A stretch of DNA of 64,000 bases, taken from positions 39,192 to 103,191 of the forward strand of contig VXIS01000159.1 of NCBI GenBank assembly GCA_008704415.1, given 5' to 3'. Of this stretch, positions 28,706 to 41,116 are shown one piece after another. Below the pieces are notes generated by a model. That model ran no database searches. It worked only from the letters and a program-made list of their open reading frames with translations, and was not told the origin of the DNA. Origin of the DNA: Sphaerosporella brunnea. Its lineage: Eukaryota; Ascomycota; Pezizomycetes; Pezizales; Pyronemataceae. Position numbers and translations under genes: made by a program. How positions within the stretch are numbered: position 1 is the stretch's first letter; each line of letters opens with the position of its first letter.

Positions 28706-29771
28706 TGACGAAGATGGGATATGCTTGCGAGGAGAGGGGAGACGTCTCTATTGTAGCCTTATCCAAGCTTCAGTCCAGAGGTTTGGCGGCTGTACCGTCA
28801 ACGCTCTGGGAGAGGTGTTGACGCTGGTGCATCCGCTGGAAGCGGCGCAACTGCAACTGTGCGGTCGGTTCTTCCATGCTCTTCCACAGAAGGAGGCGAT
28901 GTGGCGTGCAAGCGGAAGCCCTGATCTCTACCCGTGTCTTTGGCTTGTCGGAGCGTGAGATGTTGCAACCGCTATCCAGCACGGAGAGACCTACTAGCCA
29001 TGCCGTGGTAGGTGCTGCAAGCAGTGTCTGATGAACAACAGAACCAACGTGAGCGACAGCGCGGGACATGTGATTGCTGGGTACACATTTTTTCCTTCTA
29101 TGCAGTGATTTGAACGAGAGTTGGGAAAAAAACATGCAACGAATCCCACACAGAGTGTCCGTTGGGCATTAAACCCGGAACCGGAAGCGCTCATCATTGA
29201 CTATCAATCCGTGGATTTTGTTCAAGGGCACAGAGCCGAGATTCGCAGCGTGGGCGCGCATGCGCCAACGAATCACTGTGCGAAAGATGAGTACCATCAG
29301 TCACTCGAAGCCCGCAGATGAATCCTTTCGATTACATGCGCGTGTATAATGTAAATTGGAACCCTAAAGAACCGAATCAAAAAAAACTAAAACGACAAAA
29401 GCAACATCTCGCGCTACTTCTTCGCCGGCTCAGAAAAAGCCGGGATGGAATTCTGAAGGAAAGCCATGCAAGGCTTGTCAACAAAGTAGCCCCGCTGATC
29501 GAACCAGCCAGAGGAGGAGTTCTGCGATGTCGTGGTGTTGGTCTTTTTGTTGGATGTCTAGCTCACCTTAAGCTCATACGCTGGCGAATACTTGTGCGTA
29601 TGGGTCCCCACAACGACCTGATGAATAGACTGATCAATCCCCCCGCCGTACCACCCCGCCCTAATATAGTTGTGGCTTGACACCGTCGCGCGCCGATGTA
29701 CACCGTATTGCCTCGACCCACCACATCCACCACGTCAACAGCGTGTTAAGCGTGAAGTACGCTATGACTGC
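28706..29771. other. stretch with no recognised gene
   Basis: Short overlapping frames only; there is an A run at about 29381-29388. No element ends were seen. Confidence 0.3.
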
Positions 29772-30065
29772 ATGGAAAGTGTACACCTTCGTCTTGCCGC
29801 TGCCGAGAGTGTAGTCGGGCTAGAAAGTGGCAGCGGCAACAGCTCAGATGGCGACTCGGATGCTGGTCAGCGTCTTTCACTGCTTGAAACCCAGCGTCTT
29901 CATGTACTGGAGAGATGGTTCAGCGTCAAGTTGCCGCTACAACAAGAGCATTACCGCTTGCATAGTACCGTCAGCGGTGTTCTTGAAGTCTATATGTTTT
30001 GGCACGTTAGAAAGGTGTGGCAAGCAAGAGTAGAGCAGAACACACTGACGAGAGACGGGGTTTAA
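29772..30065 (+). CDS. hypothetical open frame, 97 codons
   Basis: The frame starts MESVHLRLAAAESVVGLESG, contains a Ser/Asp/Gly-rich segment and then a hydrophobic helical part (LEVYMFWHVRKVWQ). No domain was recognised. It could be an exon of a host gene or a remnant; the surroundings give no help. Confidence 0.22.
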   Translation: MESVHLRLAAAESVVGLESGSGNSSDGDSDAGQRLSLLETQRLHVLERWFSVKLPLQQEHYRLHSTVSGVLEVYMFWHVRKVWQARVEQNTLTRDGV

Positions 30066-30508
30066 GTTTACTTTTGGGTTGTCTGCCATTGGTGTATCCT
30101 GGTGTGGTATTCAGATGTTGAAGTTCGAGGGTGATCGCTGCTTGTTTCGCTCTGTTTGACCCTCAGGTTAGCGGTGCAGTGGTGATGTTGTTGCTTCTGG
30201 CCTTGGCAGCGCGGGCGATACAAAGCAGGGCCTAGGATCAGCGATGGGAAGGAATCACTAGAATGTATGAATCTGGCTGCTTTCACCTCCCGAGGCAATC
30301 TAATATCGGCAGTCGTACGGCTGCAACATCAACGAAGACACAATTCAGTTGGCTGTGGAAAGCATATAAGACCTTCGATTTTAAGATACTGGCTACGAAT
30401 ACATCAGCAGTACAACTCCATGGATGCAAGCTTCTATCCAATCCAAAGCCACAGACGAGACGTAGTCGATGACTGCTGGACCGTCGTTGCATGCACGCAG
30501 CCCAACGC
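30066..30508. other. 3' flank of the gene at 30509-31633
   Basis: No clear gene or element. AATAAA-like signals on the minus strand were not found close to the stop codon. Confidence 0.3.
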
Positions 30509-31633
30509 TCACCACCATTGCACATAGGTGAGCACGACCCGCACAGGTCCCTCGAACTTCTCCAGCCGGCACTGAGTATCGGTAATGGGCACCCACTGAC
30601 CGTCGATGTGCGTCTGCATCTCGACCGACATGGTGGCGAAACGCATGTTCTCCTTCAGGGCTTCAAAGCCCTTCGTGACCGTGAGCCGAACCTCGTCGAC
30701 CAGCGTGGTTCCCGGGAGCAGTGTCTGTTTGATGGTGGTGGGGCAGTTAGGGGGGTTCCTGACCCTGAGGCAGTTAGGGGGGTTGCTGGCGCAGGGGCGC
30801 CACTCCTGCGTGATGGCGATATACGTGCGCCGCGCAACTACCGCTTTCTGATCGTTGCTGCCGGTGGTGGGTCTGTGCTCATCCAGCACATGGCAGTCAC
30901 CGTTTTCAGTTTCTTCCGGCTCTGCGGCACTGCCCAGTTTGGCAACGACCCATATCGTCTCTTTCAACAAATTGCCGCATTCACATCCGCCGGATGCATA
31001 CCCACGGAGCTTGACCAAGTCCAGATGCATGCATCGCAGCAGTTCGGCAGAGATGTTGGGCACACCCGGCAATAGCCTCAAGGCTCCCACAAAGCCGATG
31101 ATGATCTCACGGAGCTCCCCAACTGTCAAGTAGGCGATCCGTGGCAGCCGGAACTTGATGGAAACACCGGGCAGGAACCTAAAGCAGGCCGTATACAGCA
31201 TCTTTGACAGTACCGGCTCGCCGGTGACCTTGAAGCATCCATACGCGTACGGGACAGTGCGGCAGATGCGGTGCCAGCTTTGGGCGTCGATGCGGTTGTT
31301 GAACATGTCGTACACGACGTCCAGCTCTATTTGCACCTCATCCGCGACGGTGCGCGTCAGTTTCTGCCACTCAAGGTGTTAGTGCTATCCAACAGATGAT
31401 GCGGAATGACCCACCTCCCAGGTATCGACCAGGTCGCGCTCGAAACGGTAGATATCGCATTCGCCCGGCAGCACAAACTTCAGCATTGCTTGGAAGTCCT
31501 GGTGCGTGATACCGAGGTTGAGCGCTGACATTTGCCAGGCAGCGTCGCTCGAGGGGTTGGCTGCTTGGTCATCCTGGACGCAAGTGCCGCCAACCGTGGG
31601 GAGCATTGCGGATGTTGCTTGCGTAGTTGCCAT
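30509..31633 (-). CDS. unknown two-exon protein, member 1 of a paralogue pair
   Basis: Exon 1 is 31415-31633 (73 codons, ATG at 31633, beginning MATTQATSAMLPTVGG). Exon 2 is 30509-31363 (284 codons plus stop). The 51-bp intron 31364-31414 has donor GTGGGT, branch CACTAAC and acceptor CAG, in phase 0 after TWE. The 357-residue product has no family I recognise. It aligns along most of its length with the gene at 52846-53796: LKFVLPG...TWE|KL, IELDVVYDM, LTVGELREIIIGFVGAL, RTYIAITQEW and the closing GPVRVVLTY. The last 90 residues (strands around a W..I motif) could be a ubiquitin-like fold; this is inference only. A small internal duplication repeats NPPNC. An older promoter candidate is weak (TATTAATT, about 150 bp upstream), and the leader is rich in CCAACC. 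Confidence 0.75.
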
Positions 31634-32669
31634 GCCTGCTGCTGATAGGTGAAGCAGTTGGTTGTCGTTGCGGGAGTTTGTTGATGGGGGAAAGGTTGGT
31701 CGCGAGGTTGGTTGGTGGCGAGGTTGGTTGGCGGCGAGGTTGGTTGGGGTTTTGCCAGCAAGGGTAGTGCGCTGAGGGTTCAATTAATATGTGATGTTTT
31801 TTCTGTGCAATCGTTTCCATCAGGTTTTGATGTTTCGGTCAACAGCTTCCAAACCCAGAGTGAGCAGACAAGGCCAAAGATATTTGAAAGCTTACCGCAT
31901 TTCCCTACTCATACTGTCAGTAATGTAGACCAGCAGCAAGCTTTTCTTTGGCGAAGCTTGCATACTCAGCCTGCATACGGCGACGTACACCTCCTCATAT
32001 CTTTTCGGATTGAACGCATGAGGGTTCAGTCGAGGCGAGAGGAAAATGTTAGGCGCGGATGTGGATAGAGCTTTGTTCTTGAGACAACACATTCACCACT
32101 AAACGTGCCGGATCTCGTGCTACAGGCAGTATATTTTTGACAGACGTGATCTAGAATCAATCCTTTCTAGCTCAGCTTTCTGCGCTGCGTCCATGCCCTT
32201 CGTCCGGATGCTGGTGGCAATCACTCTAGCCACCATCGCTAACATGGGCACCATCCCTGCGTTTGCTCCGGCTCTGGTGGTCTGACTAGGAGAAACCTGT
32301 GCTGTGACCGGCCGTACTACCCTCACTCTGCCTGGCCGCCCTCCTCTCGCTGTGCCTGGCCGCTGCACCTTCACTCTCTCCCGCGCCCTCATTCCCCCGA
32401 CTGAAAGCAACCTCAACCTCTCTCTGTCCATCGGCGGCATCCCTGCTGTTTGTAGAATTATCATTGATGCCGTGAAGCCACCAGTGATCGATCCTCTTGT
32501 GGTTGAGCCAACTTTTGAGCAGTCGAACGGCAGTGATGGAATTCCACCGAATGTTCTTGAGCAACCCGCTTTGGGTCCGCACTTTTCGTCCTCGCCCAGG
32601 CAGCGGGATGTCTCACCTGCCTAGCCAGCTATAACAAAAGCCTCGAGCAGAAGCCCGCCTTGTCACGCA
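31634..32669. other. upstream flank of the gene at 30509-31633; no further gene recognised
   Basis: The first part is the CCAACC-rich leader. Open frames on both strands at 32120-32624 overlap each other. One on the minus strand is rich in Arg/Glu/Gly and low in complexity. No family was recognised. Confidence 0.3.
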
Positions 32670-32705
32670 CCAGGCCCAAGCCGGTTCGGCTTATGTCCGT
32701 CACTG
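32670..32705 (+). mobile_element. hAT right-end fragment (TAGTG family)
   Basis: CCCAAGCCGGTTCGGCTTAT, then GTCCGTCACTG, resembles the right terminus GGCTCATGTCCATCACTA of other copies. No left end was paired. Confidence 0.35.
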
Positions 32706-32709
32706 AAGT

Positions 32710-35700
32710 TCCTATATTTCCGTCTAAATGATCGTGGGTCCGGACCCTCAATGCCCGCGTCCGCACATCTAAAGCGCTTGGACTTGAAGCCGGAACTCAT
32801 GACGGCTTGATATGACACTCTGCCACGTGACTGATAACACAACGTGACACTCAGGGCTCGGCCGTGCGTTCCAAGGGGCGCAACACCACTCCCTTGTTCA
32901 TGACGACACACTAGCATGCGAGTGATTGCCTTCGCATTGAGACTCATGAAGGAGCGCTCGCATCCGAGTGATGGTGGGTGCATTCACAGTCACGTATCAT
33001 CACGCAATCTGCTTCATCATGTAGCACTCGATACCGGGCGACGAAAGACCTTGCGCCATCAGCAGGAACGCGTCCTGTTGCGGCGCAACGGGGCAAGTTG
33101 CAAGTGGGTGCGCACCAACGATGGGCTGCCTGCAGCGATGCGACCAAAAAATTTCAGTGTCAAAGCTGCATTTTGCTGGCGAACTATCCTTACGCGCAGT
33201 CACAAAGACAACGTCTGCAGCGGGGCCCACCCTTTGGCGAAAGCTGCCAGTACAATCGACAACCACGACGATTGGCGCCTATGGTACAACCATAATCGAA
33301 ATCAGTGATTTCGCAGGTATCCATAATTGAGTCGCACCATGCATCCTGGTTTGAAACAATCCAGCTGTTGACTCTCACATCTCAGCTGCGGCCCGCAGCA
33401 GCACCGTACTGCACAGTGCGCTTTTCGAATTATCGGGTTAACGGCACCACAGATTACCCTCATGGTACGTCAGCCTTCCACGCCACCAGCGGGAAAACAA
33501 TTTGACGAAACGCGCAAACGCGGCAAGGAAGGGTAGGACTGCGCGCGTGTGCACCGCATAAATTAAGCTTCCAACGAGGTGCCTATCGTTAAGTCACGAT
33601 AGGGTTTAAAAGTTCGATATACCGAGGCACCACGGTGCGTCATTCCTGTATCACTGTCTGAGAACGCGGCGGTCCCATAAACCAAGCGCTCGCCGACGAG
33701 TTCCTTCCATAATCGATGCAGGATGCGGTGTCTATACATCAGGCGATCGGGTTCCATCCAACCCAATAAGCGATGCGGCGACCGGCGATGGCAGATTCAG
33801 CAACGACCAGAGACTCACGCTGCGACGCAACATCCCCCATGTGGCGTATTCCGATTGGATTGTGCCGACCCCGTGTTGCCGCGCCGGTGGCCTGGAATGG
33901 GTAGACCCTAAACAGTCGGTCACCGACGGAAGACGAAGGAGGCGAAGCAAACTGCGGATTGCCGACATTGAACGGGTGGCGATGCCTCACTCGACCGTGA
34001 CCGCGATCTCGCGGTACTACCGTACTAGTGAGCATACCGACAGCACGACTGTCAGCATTGTGCGGAGGCAGTGGTCAGTGTTTGCCGTATGGCAATATCA
34101 GTGTTAGCAAGTCAGATTTGACTGGCAAACCTGTATCCGGACGCTCCTCGGCCGGCGCTTATACGCAACAATCTACCGGCTGCCCAAAGGTTCGTCATGG
34201 CCATCGCGGGGCGATGCCGACGATGGTAGACTCTGCGGCACCAACACACACCACGACAGAGGGACCCGCCCAGCGACAACCGCTCCAGAGTCTGGCCGGG
34301 AGAACCTTGCAGGCTACGGAAAATGGTGGGCAGCAGTGGCAACGACGTCTATGGCGTATCCACTACGTCGACCAGTTAGCCGCCTTCGGAGTCGCAGAGC
34401 ACTGGCACCCTGTCCCGTGGCGCCTTCGGCGACTAGCCACCCTGTTCCGCGGTGCTGGAGGGCCCCCGCGCCATGACGCGCTTGGTCCCTTGGTACCCCG
34501 GCGCAGCTGTGCAAGGTGCCGGTCATGGATAACCAAGACCCGATTCGGGCGCGCCGAGGATGGACCAGGTAGGACACGTATAAGCAGCTTTTATTTCGCG
34601 GTGCTGTTGTCGTATAGACTGCCTGCATACGGCGTCACAGACGGTCCGTGAGTTCATAGCACAGTGTATCACCACAGAAGAGCTGTACCTCTCGAGGGGG
34701 GACGCCGTTCGCGATGTAGCACTCGTTAGTGACCTAAGGTGTTTGCGTAAGGCCGGAACAAAGAGAAAGCAGGACCAGAATTCAAGCCCTCGTCAAGAGA
34801 CCCAGATGCTTACGCTGGCTAGCTGTTTTTGTGTCAGCGCTGCATTGAAGCCACAAACAACACCATAATTTTGTCCGTTTGCTCGTCTCCTCTATACAAA
34901 ATGAATCCTACTTCACACGTGCAGCGCTCCCTCCGGATGAGAAAGTGAACACTGAGGGGCGCGAAGACCAGGCGCAGAACGTGGAAGGCGACTTCCTCAC
35001 GAATCATAGAACAGGTGAATATTGTCCCATTATTGTTAAACGTGCGTCCGGTTATTGGCCTTCACAGAGGGTCGCTCCCTGGCGTTCTCAGCGTATAGGT
35101 GATGGAGGCGTGAGCCCTCCACAGATGACATGGAGTATGTTTCAATCTCTGTCCACGGAGAGCTGACTGCACATTCTCATTGGGTGAGTGGTTGTTTGCT
35201 CGAAATAACCGCAAATGCAAGGGCTCTCTGTGCTGGGTGTCGCGCTGTGTAATCATAATTACCAGGTATTGAACGTCCCTGTTAACACAGTGGGCCATTG
35301 AGCCCAAGCCGGCTGGAAAGGAACCGATCCAGGCTCTAGCTGGGCTTGAGCTTTATTTTAGAAGTTATTTCCCGCTCGCGTGCTCAGTCTTGCACAGCCT
35401 CGAAGGAAGAAAGAGGAAGGTGAAGTGACGGTATGCCAAAGCGGGTGGCAGCCCAAGAAGCGTCGATTCTATGGAATAGGACCAGGTCCGAACCATGAGA
35501 GGATGAACGTCTTGCTCTCTCACGCGATCCTGACCCCACCTTCCTTCCTACCTCAGCCGCTACCAACATAGGCAGGACATATAGCTGGCCAGGGTGACTT
35601 TAACATGCGAGCGCTTCCTGCCAACAGCTCGAGATCATGATCCACATGACCAATGCTCATACACCAAATTCACTCTTCACTTGATCACGACCCGCCAACA

Positions 35701-36891
35701 CGACGGCCGCACCAGCCGACCGTCGGCCATCGTGCGCTGCACAGGCCACATAATCCTTAAGCCGCGTTGAGATTCACAGCTCTTCCGCGCAATCTCTCTA
35801 CTCCAATTCGCAGTGGACCGTGCCCAGCTGGCGGATCGCTGGCCCGGCGCTGTGCGACTCCTTTCAGTCGACGGAGAGCCGCTGAGATTGAGAACCCTTC
35901 GTAACGCAGGTGGGTGGGGAAAGAAGTGAATCAGTGCCGCACCGCCCACTAGGCCTCGTGAACGTTATATACCCTTTGGCGCTTTACCGGTATCACCATG
36001 TCCGCTCCGCTCCACATCTCGCTCCACCGGTTCCTCTAGAGCTAACGCCGACTGGCCTGGCGGATATCGCGCCGTCAGATTTCATTTAGCAGGTGATGGA
36101 TCGGCTCCAGCTCCCGAGCCGAGTTCCTGAAACCTTCCGAGCTGGTTCCATCCTACCCCCGACATAGTCACATACAATCGAAGGTTCCTCATGGACAGTC
36201 GCCGTCCCTGGCCCTCCACGAAACTGAAGTAACCGAGCCGATCCTTTCAGTCCCTGTTGTCTACGTCATTCTTTTACCCATGCCCCAGACGTTCAGCCGA
36301 TTCAATTACCCACAAAATTGTGGCAGCAACCTCTGCAGCCGTGGATCTGAAGGTCGGAACTACTAAACCGGCCCGCCGCCAATCAGACAAGGTCGAACAG
36401 ACCGAGCAATGGCAAAATGGGAGAAAGACCGGCACGCCTGTCGAGGGGCTGAATAGTAGGATACATCAGAGTCTGCGGGCGGCTGCATCAGGAAACGCAG
36501 CGGTGGTTCAACGAGGAGAAAACGGCGCGCACCGCCTCAGGAACAGACCTATTTCCAGCAGTCTTAGTTCTGGATATGGCAATCCACTTCAGGCCCTACT
36601 GGAGTGATCCATCTTCCTCTAGGTCACGTACATGCGCGCGGGCTTTGTACAACTGCCAACGGGGGCCGCCATTGTATGAAACATCCACTCGGCCGTAACA
36701 CAGTGTTCAGCTACGTTAGCCGCCGAACAGTCTCAGTATTCACCGCCGCAAACAGAACTAAACTCTTTCACACAGACAAGATGAAATTGCATCTGCTGGA
36801 AGGCGGCCTGAATGAGGGGAAAATTCGACCATGGAAATCTCAATCGCCGCGCGGTTGGGTCACGAGGTTTTCCCTTAAGGCTTTTGTGCCG
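32710..36891. other. 4-kb stretch with no recognised gene
   Basis: Many short frames overlap on both strands. hAT-like subterminal motifs (GAGCCCAAGCCGGC at about 35301 and GATCGGCTCCAGCTCCCGAG at about 36099) suggest decayed elements. No domain, intron or terminal repeat could be supported. Confidence 0.35.
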
Positions 36892-37039
36892 TTAATCGGA
36901 ATGTCTAGGGACAGTCCAAAGTCAGACTGTCCCGCGGGCTCGCGGCTGGATGTGCGGGCATCATGCTCGTGCCCGGCGCCCAAAATTTGAGATTAGAACG
37001 TAGAATTTATGGTTTGAAATAACGTGTAGAAAGTTATTA

Positions 37040-37181
37040 GGGCCGCTCAGACAGGCGTTTATATTTTTTTCGACGTTTCTGGATTTAAGGCCAGTTTTGT
37101 TGTCAAATGGCTTACAGACATCGATAGACAGCCGGTTGAAAATTCGGATATACAAGTCAAAAACGCCCGTCTGAGCGGCCC
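37040..37181. mobile_element. small MITE with 22-bp inverted repeats and TA flanks
   Basis: The ends are GGGCCGCTCAGACAGGCGTT and, inverted, GGGCCGCTCAGACGGGCGTT. The element is flanked by TA on both sides (37038-37039 and 37182-37183), which fits a Tc1/mariner-type insertion. A decayed relative lies at 47254-47342. Confidence 0.65.
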
Positions 37182-37303
37182 TATTGTACGTAATAGTCTA
37201 TGAAAATCATCATCTCCATTATCTTTTCCATTGTCGCCAGCCCCAGCCATTACCAACTGCTCCGTCGCTACGATGCTTTATAGAAACCAGCGGGCCTGTC
37301 CCA

Positions 37304-37654
37304 CTACGCCGCTGGCGCTCCCTGCTGCTGTGTGCGTTCGACCACCGCTGTTTTCGGCTGGCGCACCGGGGCGAGTTTGCACAGTGGCTGATTTTTTCGC
37401 AGCTTTTTCTGCCAGCTCTGCACCGTCATTCTACGTTTCTTCACAGTGTCAGGAAGTTTCTTCTGACGAGGCTTTCTCTGTCTAGTGGGAGAAGGAAGAG
37501 TGAGTGGTGTGCTAGTGTCACCTGGGCCCGGCGCGGGAAATGTGCTTGCTGCTTCCCCGATTGCATCATGTAGGCGCTCGGCATACCGTTCTGCATCCTC
37601 TTCGGATAGCAATTGGTGGTGTAGGGCAGCTTGATACCGGGCGCGTGATACCAC
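37304..37654 (-). CDS. possible cargo open frame of the TTAA element
   Basis: The minus-strand frame reads VSRARYQAALHHQLLSEEDA followed by ERYAERLHDAIGEAA, then a Pro/Arg/Lys-rich basic tail. The helical first part and basic second part look protein-like. The 5' boundary is unclear; a different frame upstream (MKDEPCPSLLLAQGE) may belong to it after an intron or a frameshift. No transposase motif was seen. Confidence 0.3.
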   Translation of the reverse strand: MVSRARYQAALHHQLLSEEDAERYAERLHDAIGEAASTFPAPGPGDTSTPLTLPSPTRQRKPRQKKLPDTVKKRRMTVQSWQKKLRKNQPLCKLAPVRQPKTAVVERTQQQGAPAA

Positions 37655-38114
37655 GAGTTCTCCCTGGTGAGTGAAGGGCGTTCTCCGTTTAATATCGTTC
37701 GGGGCATGGTAAAGAGACTTTGACGGGATGGGTTTGCCTCACCCTGTGCAAGCAAAAGGCTCGGACAAGGTTCGTCCTTCATCCACTTTCGTTGAAGCTA
37801 ACTGCGCCGGAGAGGACGCATTTCAATGCGTCCCCATAGCGGGCTGCGCTGAGGTTGGCGATTAGCGAACCCCGGGGAAGTGGTGGTGGTGTTGTTGGTG
37901 TGTTTGTTAGTGTGTTGATCGCGACGAGTAGGACTGAACAGGACCCACAAACAACGCGCGGTAAGAAACGGTCTGTGAAATGATCTCAACCCTTAAATTC
38001 TACGTTCCAATCGCGAATTGTGGGCGCGGGGCGAGGGCATTATGCCCGCACCTTGAGCCACAAGCCCGCGGGACAGTCCGACTTTGGACAGTGCCTAGAC
38101 GTTCCGGCCGTTAA

Positions 38115-39068
38115 TCTTTGACCCCCCGCCCACCGCGCCACTCAGTCCTCTATCTCTTCAGGGCCAAGGCTCCAAGATGGTCAAACAACAGTAGACCTCA
38201 CAATGCCTGAAGCTGCAACCGCAGATGGGTCTCTCCCACCATTTTCCCGACCCAGAAGAGCGACCTTGAGGTTTTTCAATATTCCCGCGGGGTCAGAAGA
38301 ACCGGCGCGCGTTTTGCGTGCAGCACAAGGGGCACAATCAGACCGTCACCGCAGTCTAGGAGATGCAGCACTCAACGCTGTTTTTTGTTCAAACTCCTGG
38401 CGTGGCAATGGCGTCCTGCTGCGTCTACACTGCCTCGTAGATTTCAATCAATTTGGCGTGGGATTGTAGATGGATAGCTGGAAGGCGCCCGCCGGCCTCA
38501 CGCTTTTGAGCAAAAAAAGCAGGACTGGTTGGGGCACTGCCCAGATTGGCCTGCTTTTGACAAGCCTATGCAGACGATGCGCGGAAAGTAGCGAGCCGGA
38601 CCCATGCTGGGAGTGCAAGGTGAATTGCGGGCGCTGATCGATACAGCACGACCACGGTATACCGCCCGAATTGCAACAAGGTGTGGGCTGATGAGATTGT
38701 CCAACCCCCTGTCTTCAGGCCTGCGTATGGCGGTTGACCATCTTTGCTGCGCATTTAAACAGCCCAATGAGGTGACAGTGCAGTTCCGACTCTGTCTTTA
38801 CGTGGATGCAGGTCAACAGCAAATTTATCGTCAGTAAAGCCGCCAATGAGGGTTTGGGAATGCTGTTTTTGTATCATGCCATCTGCGTGTACCGCTAGCC
38901 TGCCGGTATGGCCTGGGGTGCAAAGCGACCCCTGCATTTTGCTTGGCCGAGCCAGCCCGAGGTAGCGCCGGCTATTGAGAATATTGGGGGTTAGAGGCCT
39001 TCCGCTGTCCTCATCCTATCCCACTGGCGACTTCAGCCAGGCAACGAAGAAACCAAACCAGGAGTGTG
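38115..39068. other. stretch with no certain gene
   Basis: A plus-strand frame of 88 codons at 38203-38469 (MPEAATADGSLPPFSRPRRA) has a reasonable start context but no recognisable domain. Nothing else could be supported. Confidence 0.25.
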
Positions 39069-40085
39069 CAGCGCTGTCAATAGTCCGGCCGGCCACCAGC
39101 CTACACCAGACCCCCAGAGAGTGGGTCAGGTCTGACCGGTGATGTGGCAAGCATGATGGGTTCCGGCCGGTGTAAAAAAGGTGAGGATATCTCATAGGTG
39201 TCGGCCGGCGCTGGGTATCTATGGTCAAGTTCAGCTAGGTCACCAGGCCGGTCTCCGGCCAGCCGATTGCAATCAATTGGCTTGTTGATCACCCACAGAA
39301 TCCGTCTCGGAGAGAGGCGGAATAAAGCGGAACGGAACTGCAGACATTTTCCTCACAAATCCCGCAACTTCCAAGGCCGGTGGAGAGGCAGGATATTACG
39401 GGCTCGAACTGCTCACGTTTTGGTCACAGATGCACACAGTGTGAAACCCGCAGAGTGTGACAGAACAATTGTGTGTCACCTCGATTGTAGCGGCGAAAGA
39501 TTCCGTTTGCATTTCCTTTTTTACGGGCTATCACCAACGTTGTGCTTGCAATGAGATACACTGCAAAACATTCCTTGTTCTGATCGCCCTGAATTCACGC
39601 ACGGATGGCATGCAAGACTTCTCGATCAAGGCGATGGATCAAGGATCCAGCGGGCTGTTTGAACGAGACCTCCGAGGCATGGTTGTTGAACTTGATACCA
39701 TTCCCGCAATGTTTGCCGAAGCAGAACATGCGTTCAGCGCATGAGACGGTGGTCGGAAGTTAGACTTCAGAGGGACTGGAGCATCCCTAATAGTTTGCAG
39801 CCGTCGATAAACCATTCCTGATCAGAGGGCTTCGTTGGGAGGAGATGTCGTTGAAGCCATGGAGTGCCCAAGGTCCTGGGCGAGGGGATGTCTTGTGCGT
39901 CGAGCGTGTTCACAAATCCTTCTGTCTGAACGCATGGTGAGTGATCTGGAACCGCGGGCGGTGGAGATTGATGGGTAGGGGCTTCACGTTCGATCTGTAT
40001 CTCGGTTTCGTTTCCTTTTTTCTTGATGTCAATTTAAGCAAAAGGTGCCTGGAAGGCTGGGTTCATAGTGCCTGATGGGCATGTG
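39069..40085 (+). mobile_element. decayed hAT element (CAGGG-end family)
   Basis: The left end CAGCGCTGTCAATAGTCCGG at 39069 matches the CAGGGCKGTCAATAGTCCGG ends of the family. Transposase remnants follow on the plus strand at 39457-39960. The 3' non-coding part (GTCAATTTAAGCAAAAGGTG, then CCTGGAAGG) matches that of the element at 60454-61137. The right terminus was not found. Confidence 0.6.
39457..39960 (+). pseudogene. hAT transposase dimerisation-domain remnant
   Basis: The frame to 39744 ends DTIPAMFAEAEHAFSA, which matches the hAT dimerisation core (SIPAMSAEAERVFS). After a stop and a frame change, LGGDVVEAMECPRSWARG continues with the same end motif as the copies at 4531 and 5458. 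The arrangement shows that the family transposase is an Ac-like hAT enzyme. Confidence 0.6.
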
Positions 40086-40104
40086 CAGTCACCTGGTTCT
40101 TGTT

Positions 40105-40258
40105 ATTTATCGGCTCGTACATCATAAATTGTATGGCAGCTCGAGCCAAAGCTCGAGGTTTTCAGGCTCGGATCGGCTTGACGAGCCCATCCTCTAACAA
40201 CCCGAGCTGGCTTGGGCCTTCCTTATGGCTGGGCTCGGCTCGGCTTGCGTCCATCACT
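40105..40258 (+). mobile_element. hAT right-end fragment, TAGTG family, copy a
   Basis: The segment from TTATTTATCGGCTCGTACAT to GCGTCCATCACTG is nearly identical to 41117-41271. It contains AAGCTCGAG inverted motifs typical of the family. Confidence 0.55.
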
Positions 40259-40447
40259 GGGCGGGTAGTTGGGGTAATTGCTGCTTGATATCTGTTTGTC
40301 GGGGTAAACCGACCGGGAGGACTAGACACGCACTACAGAGCTGCCGGCGCGCGATGGTCATGGTGCGCGCGAGGTTGGATCAGTACATAGCGAAACCAGA
40401 ACTAGAACCTGACCCTGACATTGTTCCTCGTATACCCTGAAACAAAA

Positions 40448-40580
40448 ATGGTATGGCAGCTCGAGCTTTGGCTCGAGCTTTGCACGTTCGGCTCGGCTCC
40501 ACAAGCCTGGCATTCGGTCGAGCCGAGTCAGCTCGAACGCACCTCTTGGCTCGACTCGAGCCGGCTCATGTCCATCACTA
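40448..40580 (+). mobile_element. hAT right-end fragment, TAGTG family, copy b
   Basis: TGGTATGGCAGCTCGAGC through GGCTCATGTCCATCACTA; the terminus is exact, and no partner left end with a matching flank (AATATAAT) was seen in the window. Confidence 0.55.
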
Positions 40581-41116
40581 AATATAATCAATGCTCGCTA
40601 CAGCTGTCGATGGCGGCTATTCTTCCTGTTGGCCAGGAGCATCATGAAATGTCAAATTCGTTGCTACACTGGGCAAAGTCATGTACACAAGAGAATATAA
40701 TGGGGCAAAAACATATCTTGAAACACAAATCGGTCCGAGTGACAACAAAAAAGCAAAAGAAATGTCTGATAACCCACCCCTATCCCGCTGGCACTGGGGA
40801 TCGAACCTTACACCTCCGACATGGTGGGGTCTTCATCTCTTACCAGCATTAACTGTTCAGCCACTCAGACTTATGATTTCTTGTTTATTTCGTTGCACCC
40901 GATGTACCCCAAATCAAAAACGCCCCTACCCGGTCTAATCCCACTTCGCCGTTTCTTCCCTGGTGATTGTGGGTTCACCTCCACAGCCGCATCATCATCT
41001 CGAAAGCTTCTGTTTCCACTCGTCGCCCGCGTTTGCGGTGCCGCGCTTCCCGTCTTGCTTCTCGTCGGATATATACTAGTATAGCGACGTCTCTAATGTC
41101 ACTGTGTGCAACCTCT

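Larger units (their letters stand above)
36896..38110. mobile_element. long-TIR DNA transposon flanked by TTAA, 1.2 kb
   Basis: Inverted repeats of about 115 bp read inward from both sides: GTCCAAAGTCAGACTGTCCC on the left and GTCCAAAGTCGGACTGTCCC on the right (inverted), then GCGGG, ATGCCC/ATGCTC and AACGTAGAATTTA. TTAA occurs at both outer borders (36892-36895 and 38111-38114). TTAA duplications are known for piggyBac and Kolobok elements. Which superfamily applies is not shown, because no transposase was found. A smaller MITE sits inside the left arm. Confidence 0.6.
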
